A stretch of 64,000 nt of DNA from assembly GCA_041399155.1 (NCBI GenBank), contig JAWKTI010000001.1, positions 2,376,290 to 2,440,289 of the forward strand, read 5' to 3'. Both the position numbers and the translations under genes were made by a program. The stretch is from Zavarzinella sp. (lineage in GTDB: Bacteria; Planctomycetota; Planctomycetia; Gemmatales; Gemmataceae). Shown in pieces: positions 16,729-26,804 of the stretch (positions within the stretch are counted from its first letter, which is position 1; every line of letters begins with the position of its first letter). The notes under the pieces are model-generated. The model was not told the origin of the DNA, did not search any database, and saw nothing but the letters and a program-made list of their open reading frames with translations.

Positions 16729-18825
16729 ATGATCAGTTGGCTCATGGCGAATCCCGGCCGTCTTTACCTGTTGGCAACTGGGTTGCCACTGGCCGCCTTC
16801 GTTTTACTGCTGATTGGCGGAACATTTCGTCAGATTTTTCAACGTCACGTGAATGTTCAATGGTGCCGTTTTCTTTATCTATTTCTCGGTGGAAGTCAGC
16901 CGATCCGCTCTGGTGCGGTACTGGCCACTGTAGCCATCGCAGCCAGTACATTAATTGCCCTGCTCAGTTTGCAACGATATTTTCAGGACACAGATATTTA
17001 CAGTTCTACGGCACTTGTAGAACGCTGGTCGGAGAAAATCAGTTGGGTACAACTTTCCAAACCCGCTGATTCCCCCGCCAGTACTCTGGAATTGGGCTAC
17101 CACATCGACGGTTTAACTGCCATCCTGTTTGCGATGGTGACGCTGATTGCAACATGCGTTTTCATTTTTTCGTTTGGTTACATGGACGAAGAAAGTAAGC
17201 CCACCGTAGATGACCATGTTGCCCACGTCAAGCGACCGGGACGATTCGGGCGGTTTTACCTGTTTCTGTCTCTGTTCAGTTTCTCGATGCTTCACCTGCT
17301 GATTTCGAGTAATTTGCTGCAAGTCTTTATTTCATGGGAATTAGTGGGCGTTTGTTCCTTCTTTTTAATTGGGTTCTATCACGAACGTGCCAGTGCAGGC
17401 AGTGCCGCCAACAAGGCATTCATTATGAACCGCATTGGTGATGCTGGCTTTCTGGTGGCACTGGCGATCATCTGGCATGCCTTTGGCACCTTCGATATCA
17501 CCACGCTATCGGAAAAAGTAACAAATGAGAAACTTCCCATTTCTCATGAATGGTGGGTGGTCGCCGGCCTGGGGATCTTTCTTGGGTGCGTTGGCAAGTC
17601 GGCCCAGTTCCCACTGCTGACATGGCTGCCGGACGCGATGGAAGGCCCCACCCCGGTTTCCGCACTCATCCACGCCGCCACGATGGTGGCTGCGGGTGTC
17701 TATCTGGTTGCCCGCTGTTACCTGCTGCTCGATCCGGATGTTCGCCTGGTCATCGCCTACACAGGCACCATCACCCTCTTTCTAGCTGCCTGTACCGCGA
17801 TGGTAATGACGGATATCAAGAAAGTACTTGCTTATTCCACCGTTAGCCAGTTGGGCTATATGATGCTGGCCCTGGGCGTTGGTGGCTGGGTAGCAGGCAC
17901 TTTTCACCTGTTGACGCACGCTTTTTTCAAAGCTCTATTGTTTCTGTGCTCTGGTAGCGTAATCCATGGCTGCCACCACGAGCAGGAAATGACTAAAATG
18001 GGTGGTCTTCGCATTCGAATGCGAATTACCGCAATCACTATGCTGATTGCGGTACTGGCGATTGCCGGCTTTCCTTTTCTCAGCGGTTGGTATAGTAAAG
18101 ACGCTATTTTGTCAAACGCGCTGGGTTATGCCCAGCATTCATCCCACTGGTTGCTGGCTGTGATCCCAATGTTGACAGTGGGGATCACTAGTTTTTACAT
18201 GTTTCGGATGTGGTACCTGACCTTTATCGGCACTCCACGCAGCGAACAGGCAAAACACGCCCATGAATCGCCACGCAGTATGACCATCCCACTGATTTTT
18301 CTGGCTTTGTTCAGCGTTGCAGTGGGTTGGGGGTGGCCTTTCTGGGACGCCCACGCCAGCTATCTGGGGCATTTACTGCATGATCACGCTCCCGAGCAGG
18401 TGACATCGCTTGCTCTGGAAAACCACTGGGCAGGCTGGATCGGCTTATTCATGACGCTCGCAGGATTTGCGATTGCGACAATGATTTACGCCAAACAACG
18501 AATGAAGCCCATGCAGATCCCATTGGTTCAGCGTACTTTCCAGGCAACCTGGTATATTGATCGGCTGTATGCCATCATCGGAATTCGTGCTCTGATAAGG
18601 ACATCAGCATTAACAGCACGCTTTGATAAAAATGAAAGTCAGGAACAATCCCCACGATTCCGCCTGCCCAGCGTTGATGGCTGTTTTAATTCAATGGCAA
18701 ATTGTTTCGCTGCAGCCGGTATGCAATTAAAACAGCTGCAGAGTGGGGCAATCCGCGGCTACGTGACCGCAATGCTGCTGGCAACAGTGGTTCTGTTGCT
18801 GTTGATAACCTTATGGACATGGTAG
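16729..18825 (+). CDS. nuoL: NADH-quinone oxidoreductase subunit L (antiporter-like)
   Basis: 698 residues with many TM helices and the long amphipathic helix region at the C-terminus. Family signatures are visible: SWELVGVCSFFLIGFY (conserved Glu in TM5), FPLLTWLPDAMEGPTPVSALIHAATMVAAG, and the lysine-bearing KKVLAYSTVSQLGYM. This is one of three antiporter-like proton-pumping subunits. An ATG at 16729 follows a weak AAGGACG site, 14 bases after nuoK. Confidence 0.95.
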   Translation: MISWLMANPGRLYLLATGLPLAAFVLLLIGGTFRQIFQRHVNVQWCRFLYLFLGGSQPIRSGAVLATVAIAASTLIALLSLQRYFQDTDIYSSTALVERWSEKISWVQLSKPADSPASTLELGYHIDGLTAILFAMVTLIATCVFIFSFGYMDEESKPTVDDHVAHVKRPGRFGRFYLFLSLFSFSMLHLLISSNLLQVFISWELVGVCSFFLIGFYHERASAGSAANKAFIMNRIGDAGFLVALAIIWHAFGTFDITTLSEKVTNEKLPISHEWWVVAGLGIFLGCVGKSAQFPLLTWLPDAMEGPTPVSALIHAATMVAAGVYLVARCYLLLDPDVRLVIAYTGTITLFLAACTAMVMTDIKKVLAYSTVSQLGYMMLALGVGGWVAGTFHLLTHAFFKALLFLCSGSVIHGCHHEQEMTKMGGLRIRMRITAITMLIAVLAIAGFPFLSGWYSKDAILSNALGYAQHSSHWLLAVIPMLTVGITSFYMFRMWYLTFIGTPRSEQAKHAHESPRSMTIPLIFLALFSVAVGWGWPFWDAHASYLGHLLHDHAPEQVTSLALENHWAGWIGLFMTLAGFAIATMIYAKQRMKPMQIPLVQRTFQATWYIDRLYAIIGIRALIRTSALTARFDKNESQEQSPRFRLPSVDGCFNSMANCFAAAGMQLKQLQSGAIRGYVTAMLLATVVLLLLITLWTW

Positions 18826-18883
18826 GCTGTTAGTTCTGCCTGATTAACAGAAAATCATCACGCGTTGAGGATGAACGATTCAC

Positions 18884-20731
18884 ATGATTGAATACGACCT
18901 GGTGTTGATGTCGGTGCTGATTTTCCTGCCTGCAATTTTCGGGCTGGTGACGTTACTGATACCAGCACGTTTTCAGGAACTATGTCGCTGGTGGGCACTT
19001 CTGGGCAGCGCTCTTGCTCTGACCATCTCACTCTGCTTACTTGTGGAATATTACGCCTTACTGGACACCTATTCGGACCGTGGTTTGAACAGTCTGTCCC
19101 ACCCCAGTACCCAATTGGATGCCCGTGCCGATGAAGCCCAACGTCGTATGAATGCCGAAGTGCCAGAGCCCCGCCTGTCAAACGACTGGTATGCCAGCGT
19201 ACCATGGATCAGTCGCTTCAACATTTTCTACTCATTGGGGCTCGATGGCATTTCAATGTCGCTGATCCTTCTGACTACGGTGATCATTTTTCTGGCGATG
19301 CTGGCGAGCTGGAAAACAACCCAGAACCTGCGAAGTTATCTCGCATTGCTGCTGATCCTGGAAACCGGAGTTTTGGGCACATTTCTGGCAATGGATCTGT
19401 TTCTGCTGTATGTCTTTTACGAAATGATGCTGATCCCGATGTATTTTCTGATTGGTGTCTGGGGTGGGCCTCGAAAAAAGTATGCGGCGATGAAATTCGT
19501 TATCTATACGCTAGTGGGCAGCCTGTTTATTCTTCTGGCGATAATCGGCCTGTATTTTACCGATATGAAGGCATTTGTTGACCGTACTGCGGTCGACAGC
19601 CAGATCAGCAAGCAAAAACGGGAAAATCCGTTGGAAGGCCGACAACTCAGTGGGGAATACCACACCTTTCATATTCCCACCCTGCAACGCGCGGGTCAGG
19701 CTGCCATGTTGCAGATCAATGGTGAAATTGATCGGGTGGAAGTAAAAGAATCCGGCAAAGAGAATGCGATTGAATTGTTTGGCCGAGGTAACTCGAAAGC
19801 AGGAGCCGTTGCATCACTCGACCAGCCGTTCTTCAAGAAAACGTACCAATATATCCTGTTTGCATTTCTGTTTGTCGGCTTTGCGGTGAAGGTACCTATT
19901 TTCCCGCTACATTCGTGGCTGCCTGATGCCCACGTAGAAGCTCCCACACCGATCAGTATGGTGCTGGCTGGGGTGCTTCTGAAGCTGGGTGGGTATGGTA
20001 TCATCCGGCTGGCTTATCCTATCTGCCCTTGGGCTGCCCACCAGCTTTCCCTGGTGGTGGCAAGCATTGGTGCATTTGCCATTGTGTATGGTGCGCTGGT
20101 GGCCATGGGTCAGACCGATTTCAAAAGATTACTTGCTTATTCTTCCATCAGCCACATGGGTTACGTTATTTTTGGGATCGCTGTCTGGTCGGAACCTTCG
20201 CAATCCAATTATTGGTCGTGGGCAATGAACGGTGCCATGTTTCAGATGATTGCCCATGGTATCACATCGGCTGGCATGTTCTTTGTGGTGGGGGTTGCTT
20301 ATGAACGAGCCCACCACCGAGAAATTAGTAAATTTGGCGGACTTTACACATCGATGCCCTTTTTCACTGGCTTCAGCGCGATGTTGTTTTTCGCCTCAAT
20401 GGCACTACCTGGATTGTGCGGTTTTATCGGTGAAGTTTTTGTGATTTTGGGAAGCTGGCACTATCAGCCAATTCTGACTGTGATCGCAATTCTGGCAACA
20501 ATTCTGACCGCTGCCTACCTGCTTTGGACGTGGCAGCGAGTATACCTGGGAACTTCGACTACAACAGCAAGTTATGCCGATGTTTCCACAAGAGAAGCTA
20601 CTATTCTGATCATTTTTGTGGTGCTGGCAGTGGCATTGGGAATTCTGCCATCACTGTTGACTCAGTGGATGGAACCCAGTGTCACGCACCTGGTCGACCA
20701 GCTATCCGCCATTACACCAGCCAGTAAATAA
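18884..20731 (+). CDS. nuoM: NADH-quinone oxidoreductase subunit M (with soluble inserts)
   Basis: Antiporter-like subunit of complex I. Conserved segments include FYEMMLIPMYFLIGVWGG, FPLHSWLPDAHVEAPTPISM and FKRLLAYSSISHMGYV. At 615 residues it is about 100 longer than common NuoM. The excess comes from a polar stretch near residues 55-105 and a hydrophilic block (about residues 233-310) between TM helices, including the run DRTAVDSQISKQKRENPLEG. The inserts may be lineage-specific. No nuoN follows, so the complex must be completed from elsewhere. Confidence 0.93.
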   Translation: MIEYDLVLMSVLIFLPAIFGLVTLLIPARFQELCRWWALLGSALALTISLCLLVEYYALLDTYSDRGLNSLSHPSTQLDARADEAQRRMNAEVPEPRLSNDWYASVPWISRFNIFYSLGLDGISMSLILLTTVIIFLAMLASWKTTQNLRSYLALLLILETGVLGTFLAMDLFLLYVFYEMMLIPMYFLIGVWGGPRKKYAAMKFVIYTLVGSLFILLAIIGLYFTDMKAFVDRTAVDSQISKQKRENPLEGRQLSGEYHTFHIPTLQRAGQAAMLQINGEIDRVEVKESGKENAIELFGRGNSKAGAVASLDQPFFKKTYQYILFAFLFVGFAVKVPIFPLHSWLPDAHVEAPTPISMVLAGVLLKLGGYGIIRLAYPICPWAAHQLSLVVASIGAFAIVYGALVAMGQTDFKRLLAYSSISHMGYVIFGIAVWSEPSQSNYWSWAMNGAMFQMIAHGITSAGMFFVVGVAYERAHHREISKFGGLYTSMPFFTGFSAMLFFASMALPGLCGFIGEVFVILGSWHYQPILTVIAILATILTAAYLLWTWQRVYLGTSTTTASYADVSTREATILIIFVVLAVALGILPSLLTQWMEPSVTHLVDQLSAITPASK

Positions 20732-20805
20732 CTGCCTGTTCGCATTTCTCTTTCCTGTATTGTTAAAATAACGGTATACCGTGATCTGCTGGAAGGAGTA
20801 AAACC

Positions 20806-22305
20806 ATGTCAACTGCTATTCAAGGAAAACACTTTATTGCAGGCCATTGGCAGGCTGGTTCCAACTTATTTGAAAGCCGCAACCCCAGTCAGTGGGATGA
20901 AACGGTGGGCCTGTTCCCGTGTGCAAACAGCACGGAAGTCGAAACTGCCCTGTTATCTGCTCAGGAAACGTTTCCCATCTGGAGACGCACCAGTCGCATC
21001 CACCGAGCAGAACTGTTTCTGCAACTTGCAAAACAAATTGAACTGCGACTGGATGAAATTGCACACCTGATGGCACGGGAATGTGGAAAAAACATTCTGG
21101 AATGTCGGGCGGAAGTGATTGAAGGTCTGCATATGGTGCAATACGTATTTGGTACCGCCCGCATGTCGCACGGAGATGTGCTGGCATCAGAATTGCCAGA
21201 AAAAGATGCCTTCGTACGTCGTAAACCCTGGGGAATTGCCGCAGTAATTACCCCCTGGAACTTTCCATTCGCTGTGCCGTTGTGGATGCTGGGGCCTTCA
21301 TTGCTGGAAGGAAATGTTGCCATTTTCAAACCTTCGGAAGATTCCCCTGCGGTTGGGCAACTGATCGTCGAATTGTTTCAGCAAGCTGGTTTCCCGCAAG
21401 GTACCATTCAACTGCTGCATGGCGATGGCACAGTGGGGCAACAGCTCGTTGAGGATGCACGCACGAATGTGGTACTCTTTACTGGTAGTTTTGAAGTTGG
21501 ACAGAAAATCCAACTGGAATCCGCCTCACACTTCAACCGGATTGTGGCGGCAGAAATGGGCAGTAAAAGTGCAGTCATTGTCTGTGAAGATGCCCGCCTT
21601 GACCTGGCGGTGCGTGCGGCAATTCTCAGCAGTTTTAAAACCACCGGACAACGGTGCGTTTCAGCCAGCAGAATTCTGGTACATGAATCACGTATCGAAA
21701 AATTTATCAAAGATTTCTGTGAGATGGCCGATCGGGTTCAATTTGGAGACGCCTTGAATCAGCGTTGTTTCGCTGGGCCACTCATCCACCACGGTGCGGT
21801 TGAAAAAGTACTTCAGTACAACGAACTAGCGAAAAAAGAGGGGGTTACCGTGCACCGGGATGGGTCAACATTCCAGCCCGCAGGGAACAAAGGGTGTTTT
21901 TTGCAGCCATTTATTTATCAGACAGAAGCCAAACCGGGCCTTCGCTGTATCCGGGAAGAAGTTTTCGGCCCCCACGTGGCGGTAATTCCATTTCGGAACG
22001 ATGAGCACGCCGCCCAGATATACAATGCCACTGATTATGGCTTATCGATGGCGGTCATTACCGAAAATTATCGCAAAATGAGGTTCTTTCGCGAAGAATG
22101 TGACTTCGGCATGGGTTATGTCAATCTCCCCTGCATTGGTGCGGAGGTCCACCTGCCGTTTGGTGGGGTAAAGAAAAGTGGCAACGGGCATCCTTCGGCC
22201 GCAGGGCTGATAGAAACTGTCACCCACAAAATCTCTTGGACTGTGAACCACGGCGAAGAAATACGCATGGCACAAGGACTTACGGCAAATATTACAGAAA
22301 ATTAA
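20806..22305 (+). CDS. NAD(P)+-dependent aldehyde dehydrogenase
   Basis: 499 residues, normal for the ALDH superfamily. The cofactor-binding ITPWNFPFAVP, the general base E250 (in AAEMGSKS) and the nucleophile C284 (in GQRCVSASRI) are present, and EEVFGPHVAVIPF lies near the C-terminus as expected. It oxidises an aldehyde to its acid. The sequence resembles the amino-acid-semialdehyde branch (aminoadipate semialdehyde or P5C-type), but substrate cannot be decided here. A GGAGG-like site (GAAGGAG) precedes ATG 20806. Its stop overlaps that of the convergent lipoprotein gene. Confidence 0.93.
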   Translation: MSTAIQGKHFIAGHWQAGSNLFESRNPSQWDETVGLFPCANSTEVETALLSAQETFPIWRRTSRIHRAELFLQLAKQIELRLDEIAHLMARECGKNILECRAEVIEGLHMVQYVFGTARMSHGDVLASELPEKDAFVRRKPWGIAAVITPWNFPFAVPLWMLGPSLLEGNVAIFKPSEDSPAVGQLIVELFQQAGFPQGTIQLLHGDGTVGQQLVEDARTNVVLFTGSFEVGQKIQLESASHFNRIVAAEMGSKSAVIVCEDARLDLAVRAAILSSFKTTGQRCVSASRILVHESRIEKFIKDFCEMADRVQFGDALNQRCFAGPLIHHGAVEKVLQYNELAKKEGVTVHRDGSTFQPAGNKGCFLQPFIYQTEAKPGLRCIREEVFGPHVAVIPFRNDEHAAQIYNATDYGLSMAVITENYRKMRFFREECDFGMGYVNLPCIGAEVHLPFGGVKKSGNGHPSAAGLIETVTHKISWTVNHGEEIRMAQGLTANITEN

Positions 22306-23048
22306 TTTTTCAGCACTTTTTCCACGTGGTACTTCGGTGCAATGATTCCTGGGTCTGATTGCAGTAATTTCCCGCGTACCGTAATCGTTTTACCGTCCAT
22401 CTTGCGATCAAAATCATGGTGCCCCAACAACAGGGTCACGCTACCACCAAAATCTGCTATCTGATCCACCGATGCGAACCGAAGTTGCCAATTTTTACGT
22501 ACGTGGGAATAAAGTGCTGTTCCTGTAATACTTGAATAATCATTTGAATACAGGTGGGTGGTGGGCATCGAATAAGGTGCTGTTTCAGTGGATGTTTTCA
22601 CAAATTCTGGAGCCTGCACCGGGTGCACCACTGGCATATCCTTCATTTTTTTCTCAGAATTTGCAGACATCATCCCCACTTGAGGCATATTGGAAATGAA
22701 TGCCACTCCCGGACGGATAGGATCTACTTTGGGCACTGCCACTTCTGGAGCGATTTTCGGCAGTGGGGCGGGCTTGGGAGCTGGTTCTGCTTTTGGTGCT
22801 ACAGTAGCAGGTGTCGCAGGTTTGGCTTCAATAGTGGTGGTCGGCATCGTGTGCAAAGGTGGCACTTCCGATGTGGATTTTACATGATAGCAACCGCTTT
22901 GTGGGCATTTTTCAACCTGCACCACCGTGGCATCGATTGGCTGGCAATTCTTGCAATATCCTTTTTCCCAAGTAGACCGGCACCCACTCAATAATGGTAC
23001 AACTAACGTGATAGCCAGCCAACAACTCAACTGATATCGATCATTCAT
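22302..23048 (-). CDS. Proline/alanine-rich lipoprotein
   Basis: The start is ATG 23048: the GGGAGGA ribosome site lies just upstream, inside a longer open frame, which rules out the GTG at 23063. The N-terminus is a lipoprotein signal with lipobox LLSGC. The mature protein opens with a cysteine-rich segment (two CxxC-like pairs: CKNCQ and CPQSGC), then a Pro/Ala/Lys linker (~75-125), and ends in a compact domain (SVTLLLGHHDFDRK... TVRGKLL) that reads like a small beta-barrel. The function is unknown. It is probably outer-membrane or periplasm anchored. Confidence 0.7.
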   Translation of the reverse strand: MNDRYQLSCWLAITLVVPLLSGCRSTWEKGYCKNCQPIDATVVQVEKCPQSGCYHVKSTSEVPPLHTMPTTTIEAKPATPATVAPKAEPAPKPAPLPKIAPEVAVPKVDPIRPGVAFISNMPQVGMMSANSEKKMKDMPVVHPVQAPEFVKTSTETAPYSMPTTHLYSNDYSSITGTALYSHVRKNWQLRFASVDQIADFGGSVTLLLGHHDFDRKMDGKTITVRGKLLQSDPGIIAPKYHVEKVLKN

Positions 23049-23282
23049 GTGGAATCCTCCCACGTTTTGCTTCGTGAATTCTCCTCATTTTCATCGACAC
23101 AGGCAAAATAGCTCTACGCTGGGAAATCGGTCAAGCAGGCAAAAACCGGCAAACTGGTAACTTTTGGCATGATTAGGAAAGATAGGCAATTCGGGACAAT
23201 TGATGAGAACTGATCTTTTCACACTTGGAGGATTCGTTTATCTTCTGAAATTGGATTCTGAGGCCACCTTTTTACGGATTGC

Positions 23283-25139
23283 ATGCACACGGAACGTGCG
23301 ACACCTGAAACTCGACCACTCTCGATGTGGTTTATTGCTTTGCTGGTTCCATTAGCAGTACAGGCATGGCTATCGCTACAGCTTTTCGGCAACAGTATAA
23401 CACTCAGCCAATTGTCAGATAGCAGACCCATTATTAACGGTTTGCACCCAGAAAACAGCTATCACGCTTTTCAAGGTTATCGCACCTGGCACGAAAGCCA
23501 AACAATTTCAAACTATGACCCCACTTTACAGGCGGGCTATACCAGAACACCATTACTTTCAGGCAGTAGTCGGCCTGCACAGCTACTACTGCACCTTCTG
23601 GGCCCGGTGCCTGCATCCTACAAGTGGGGTATCTTTTTTCTGTGCATGGTGGCCCCGCTGCTGGCGGCATTGACTGCCCGCCTTGCAGGAATTCACCCGG
23701 CAGGTGCTATCTTGTGTAGTTGCCTTAGCATCGTGGCCTGGTGGGCACCAACGAACCAGCATCTGCTGAAACATGGCTCTTTAGACATATTGCTTTTCTG
23801 TATGGCTCTGCCACTCTACCTGGCCGCGATTGCTAACTTTTCTCGGAATCCTACGTTTCTGGTCTGGCTGGCAGCTTCCGTTGGTGCAATCGTGTGCTGG
23901 TTTGCTATGCCACTGGGAATGATTTTTCTGATCCCACTACAACTATTTTTGCATATCTGGTTGTTTCATCCATGGAAATTGCACTGGCAGGTGGCTCTAC
24001 TGGCCGTTTATGGTTGTGGGATCGCAGCGAATGCAGTCTGGCTGCACGATTGGTGCCTTTACAATGTTACCACGTTAATGGATCTGAATAGCACGACGAC
24101 AACAGATGAAAAATTACTCATCTTTCGCAAATACATACCAGGCAATAACTTCGAACGAATTTTTACACTGCTTGGCGGTGCAGGCTGGGTGGTGATGCAC
24201 CGTCGCCACGCCGGATTTGCCTGGATTATTCTAACATCCTTATTACTGCTAGTTGGGATGCACTTTGTGACAGCTTTTTTCCCGGCACTGGCCACTCAGA
24301 CAAACAATGTTTCCCGTAGCGTCGTGCAGGCATCATTCGTTGTAATGGGTGGGTATTTTCTGGCGTGGCTGCTGGGTGGCATGGATATTACCGCAGGAAT
24401 TACCACCGTAGGTACCTTCACAGTAGCAGGTGTGTTGTTTATCGCGGGGTATGGATTTCATGTGCTGCCTCCTACCGAAGTGAAACCGTTTCAGATTGGT
24501 CTGGATACCGGGCGAGAACAGATTGTGAAGACTCTCCGTGAAGCCAGCACCAATGAAGGCCGGATACTGTGGGAAGATCGAACCGATCTCGCTTCCCACA
24601 CCACCTGGGCGGTATTACTCCCTGAATATACACAACGACAGATGATTGGCGGGCTGAATTCTTCCGGTTGTCAGAGAGTTTTTCCGATGCGTCTGGTCGA
24701 TGGCAAACTGGCAGGCACAGACATTGCAGACTGGAAAGACGAAGAACTGGATGCCTACTTCCGGCGTTACAATATCACCCGCGTTGTCGCCTGGAATGCA
24801 TACACAATAGAACGATTGAACAAATATCCTAATGCCATCCCGGCTGCAGGATTTCACGAATCTGGTGATGGGACCTTATTTGTGTTGAATCGGCAGCCCG
24901 ATTTTTTCCTGGCTGGCAGTGGCAAGGTAGTTTCCGCAGATGCCCGAAAAATTGTGCTGACAGATCTGGTGCCGAATGAACATGGTGTGATCATACTGAG
25001 CTACCACTACGATGCGCGATTAACAGTGATCCCGGAATATCTGACCGTCGAACGCGACCTTGATGTGCGTGACCCAACTGGCATGATCCGAATGAAACTT
25101 GCCGATCCGATCCGCCGTATCGTCATTCAGTTTAAGTGA
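23283..25139 (+). CDS. Multi-pass membrane protein, glycosyltransferase-C/YfhO-like
   Basis: 618 residues. Ten or more hydrophobic segments occupy residues ~15-395, followed by a soluble domain of ~220 residues. The first extracytoplasmic loop (NGLHPENSYHAFQGYRTW) and overall layout resemble GT-C-type or YfhO-like lipid-linked sugar transferases, but I see no decisive DxD/ExD motif, so the activity is open. The soluble domain includes RVVAWNAYTIERLNKYP and ends in a beta-rich segment. It stands alone between convergent and co-directional neighbours. ATG 23283 has no strong ribosome site; the first TM begins at residue ~14, consistent with this start. Confidence 0.6.
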   Translation: MHTERATPETRPLSMWFIALLVPLAVQAWLSLQLFGNSITLSQLSDSRPIINGLHPENSYHAFQGYRTWHESQTISNYDPTLQAGYTRTPLLSGSSRPAQLLLHLLGPVPASYKWGIFFLCMVAPLLAALTARLAGIHPAGAILCSCLSIVAWWAPTNQHLLKHGSLDILLFCMALPLYLAAIANFSRNPTFLVWLAASVGAIVCWFAMPLGMIFLIPLQLFLHIWLFHPWKLHWQVALLAVYGCGIAANAVWLHDWCLYNVTTLMDLNSTTTTDEKLLIFRKYIPGNNFERIFTLLGGAGWVVMHRRHAGFAWIILTSLLLLVGMHFVTAFFPALATQTNNVSRSVVQASFVVMGGYFLAWLLGGMDITAGITTVGTFTVAGVLFIAGYGFHVLPPTEVKPFQIGLDTGREQIVKTLREASTNEGRILWEDRTDLASHTTWAVLLPEYTQRQMIGGLNSSGCQRVFPMRLVDGKLAGTDIADWKDEELDAYFRRYNITRVVAWNAYTIERLNKYPNAIPAAGFHESGDGTLFVLNRQPDFFLAGSGKVVSADARKIVLTDLVPNEHGVIILSYHYDARLTVIPEYLTVERDLDVRDPTGMIRMKLADPIRRIVIQFK

Positions 25140-25344
25140 AATGAATTGTGGCAAACGGATCTATTCGTTAACGTATTCTCATTTTGCAACCCAATCACCC
25201 GCCATTTCCAACTTTTTTCCGCCATTTTGCCATTTTGTGCCAAATTTCTTCTCAATCGATATGGGCAAAAGGAAATATTAATAGTGGATAAACTTGGAAA
25301 CCACTCGTAACGTGGGTTCCGTTGACGATTGAGGTGTTTTTGGA

Positions 25345-26727
25345 ATGTTAATTGTCATCAATGCCGTGGGCCTAACGCCAAGGTTGTTGCAATATGCTCC
25401 CCGCTTGAAGCAGATTGCCGATCGCACAGCGATGCGACCAATGCAGGATATATTGCCAGCAGTAACGATGTCTGCACAGGCCACATTATTGACTGGGAAA
25501 CCTGTGAACGAACATGGAATTGTGGGCAATGGCTGGCTATTTCGCGAAACCAACGAAATCCGCTTCTGGCAGCAATCCAATCGGCAAATGCAGTCTGAAC
25601 CGGTCTATCAAACTGCACGCAACGAAGCTGCGAGGCGGGGGAGAAAGTTCAAAACTGCCAAAATGTTCTGGTGGTTTAATCAGGGTGCCGCAGTGGATAT
25701 TTCAGTAACACCCAAACCGCACTATGGTATTGATGGCAGCAAAGCATTTGGCATCTCCAGCACCCCACCTGATCTTGCAGGTGCGTTGGAAACCAAACTT
25801 GGAAAGTTTCCTTTTGCTGCTTTCTGGGGGCCGATGGCCGGTGCCAAAAGTAGTGCCTGGATTGCCCAGGCGAGTGCCGAAGTGGTTCGCACGGAGAAAC
25901 CTGATCTGACACTGGTTTATGTTCCGCATCTGGATTACGATCCACAACGCTTTGGCCCCAGCGGGTGCAACATGCAGCAACAAGTGCAGCAGTTGGACGA
26001 TATTTGTGCCCCACTGCTGGATGCAGCTCAGGCAGAAGGTGCCGATGTGTGGGTAGTAAGCGAATATGGCCACTGCGATGTGAATACCGTGGTCTATCCC
26101 AATCGGCATCTACGCGAGGCGGGGTTACTTCAGGTGCGATCGGGACCATTCGGCGAACAACTGGAAACCTATCAAAGCAAGGCATTTGCCGTGTGCGACC
26201 ACCAGGTTGCCCATGTGTATGTGGCAGATCATGCAGATATTCCGTTAGTATGGGCCTGCCTCGAAGCCATTCCTGGTGTGGGCAAGTTAATTTCCGGAAA
26301 TACGAAGAAAGAATATCATCTGAATCACCAACGTGCTGGCGAAATCATTATGCTGTCTCAGCCGAACGCCTGGTTTGCATATCCCTTCTGGCTGGATGAT
26401 CGCGAAGCACCCGATTATGCACGGTGCGTTGCCATCCACAATAAACCAGGCTACGACCCATGCGAACTGTTCTTTGATCCCAGGATAACCCTGCCCAAAT
26501 TGAAGGTGGCGTGGAAACTGATCCAGAAAATGCTGGGCTTTCGGATGAAGCTGGATGTGGTACCTCTGGATGGGACCATCGTGAAAGGAAGTCATGGCCT
26601 GATTGCTGAAAACCCCCTGGATGGCCCACTGTTGATAGCAAATAACTTGCCTGCTGGCGATAGCCCGCTGCCGATGACTTATTTCCGGGATCATCTGTTG
26701 CAGCATTTTGATTTGTTGCCAGAATAA
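25345..26727 (+). CDS. Alkaline-phosphatase-superfamily phosphodiesterase/nucleotide pyrophosphatase
   Basis: 460 residues. The order of metal-site elements matches the NPP/phosphodiesterase branch: an N-terminal VINAVGLTPRLL in place of a GxDG strand, the nucleophile threonine in MSAQATLLTGKP, then YVPHLDYDPQRFGP and SEYGHCDVN (metal His/Asp), and NHQRAGEIIML plus KGSHG near the C-terminus. No signal peptide is seen, so it is likely cytoplasmic. Related proteins occur in ebo-type gene clusters of bacteria, but no other such gene is adjacent. The substrate is unknown. Confidence 0.75.
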   Translation: MLIVINAVGLTPRLLQYAPRLKQIADRTAMRPMQDILPAVTMSAQATLLTGKPVNEHGIVGNGWLFRETNEIRFWQQSNRQMQSEPVYQTARNEAARRGRKFKTAKMFWWFNQGAAVDISVTPKPHYGIDGSKAFGISSTPPDLAGALETKLGKFPFAAFWGPMAGAKSSAWIAQASAEVVRTEKPDLTLVYVPHLDYDPQRFGPSGCNMQQQVQQLDDICAPLLDAAQAEGADVWVVSEYGHCDVNTVVYPNRHLREAGLLQVRSGPFGEQLETYQSKAFAVCDHQVAHVYVADHADIPLVWACLEAIPGVGKLISGNTKKEYHLNHQRAGEIIMLSQPNAWFAYPFWLDDREAPDYARCVAIHNKPGYDPCELFFDPRITLPKLKVAWKLIQKMLGFRMKLDVVPLDGTIVKGSHGLIAENPLDGPLLIANNLPAGDSPLPMTYFRDHLLQHFDLLPE

Positions 26728-26804
26728 TTAAAATTGGCAATTTCTAATGAGTTTTCAATGAATAAATACCTAAAATAGTGGCACTTTCCCATGTGAGGCT
26801 GAGG

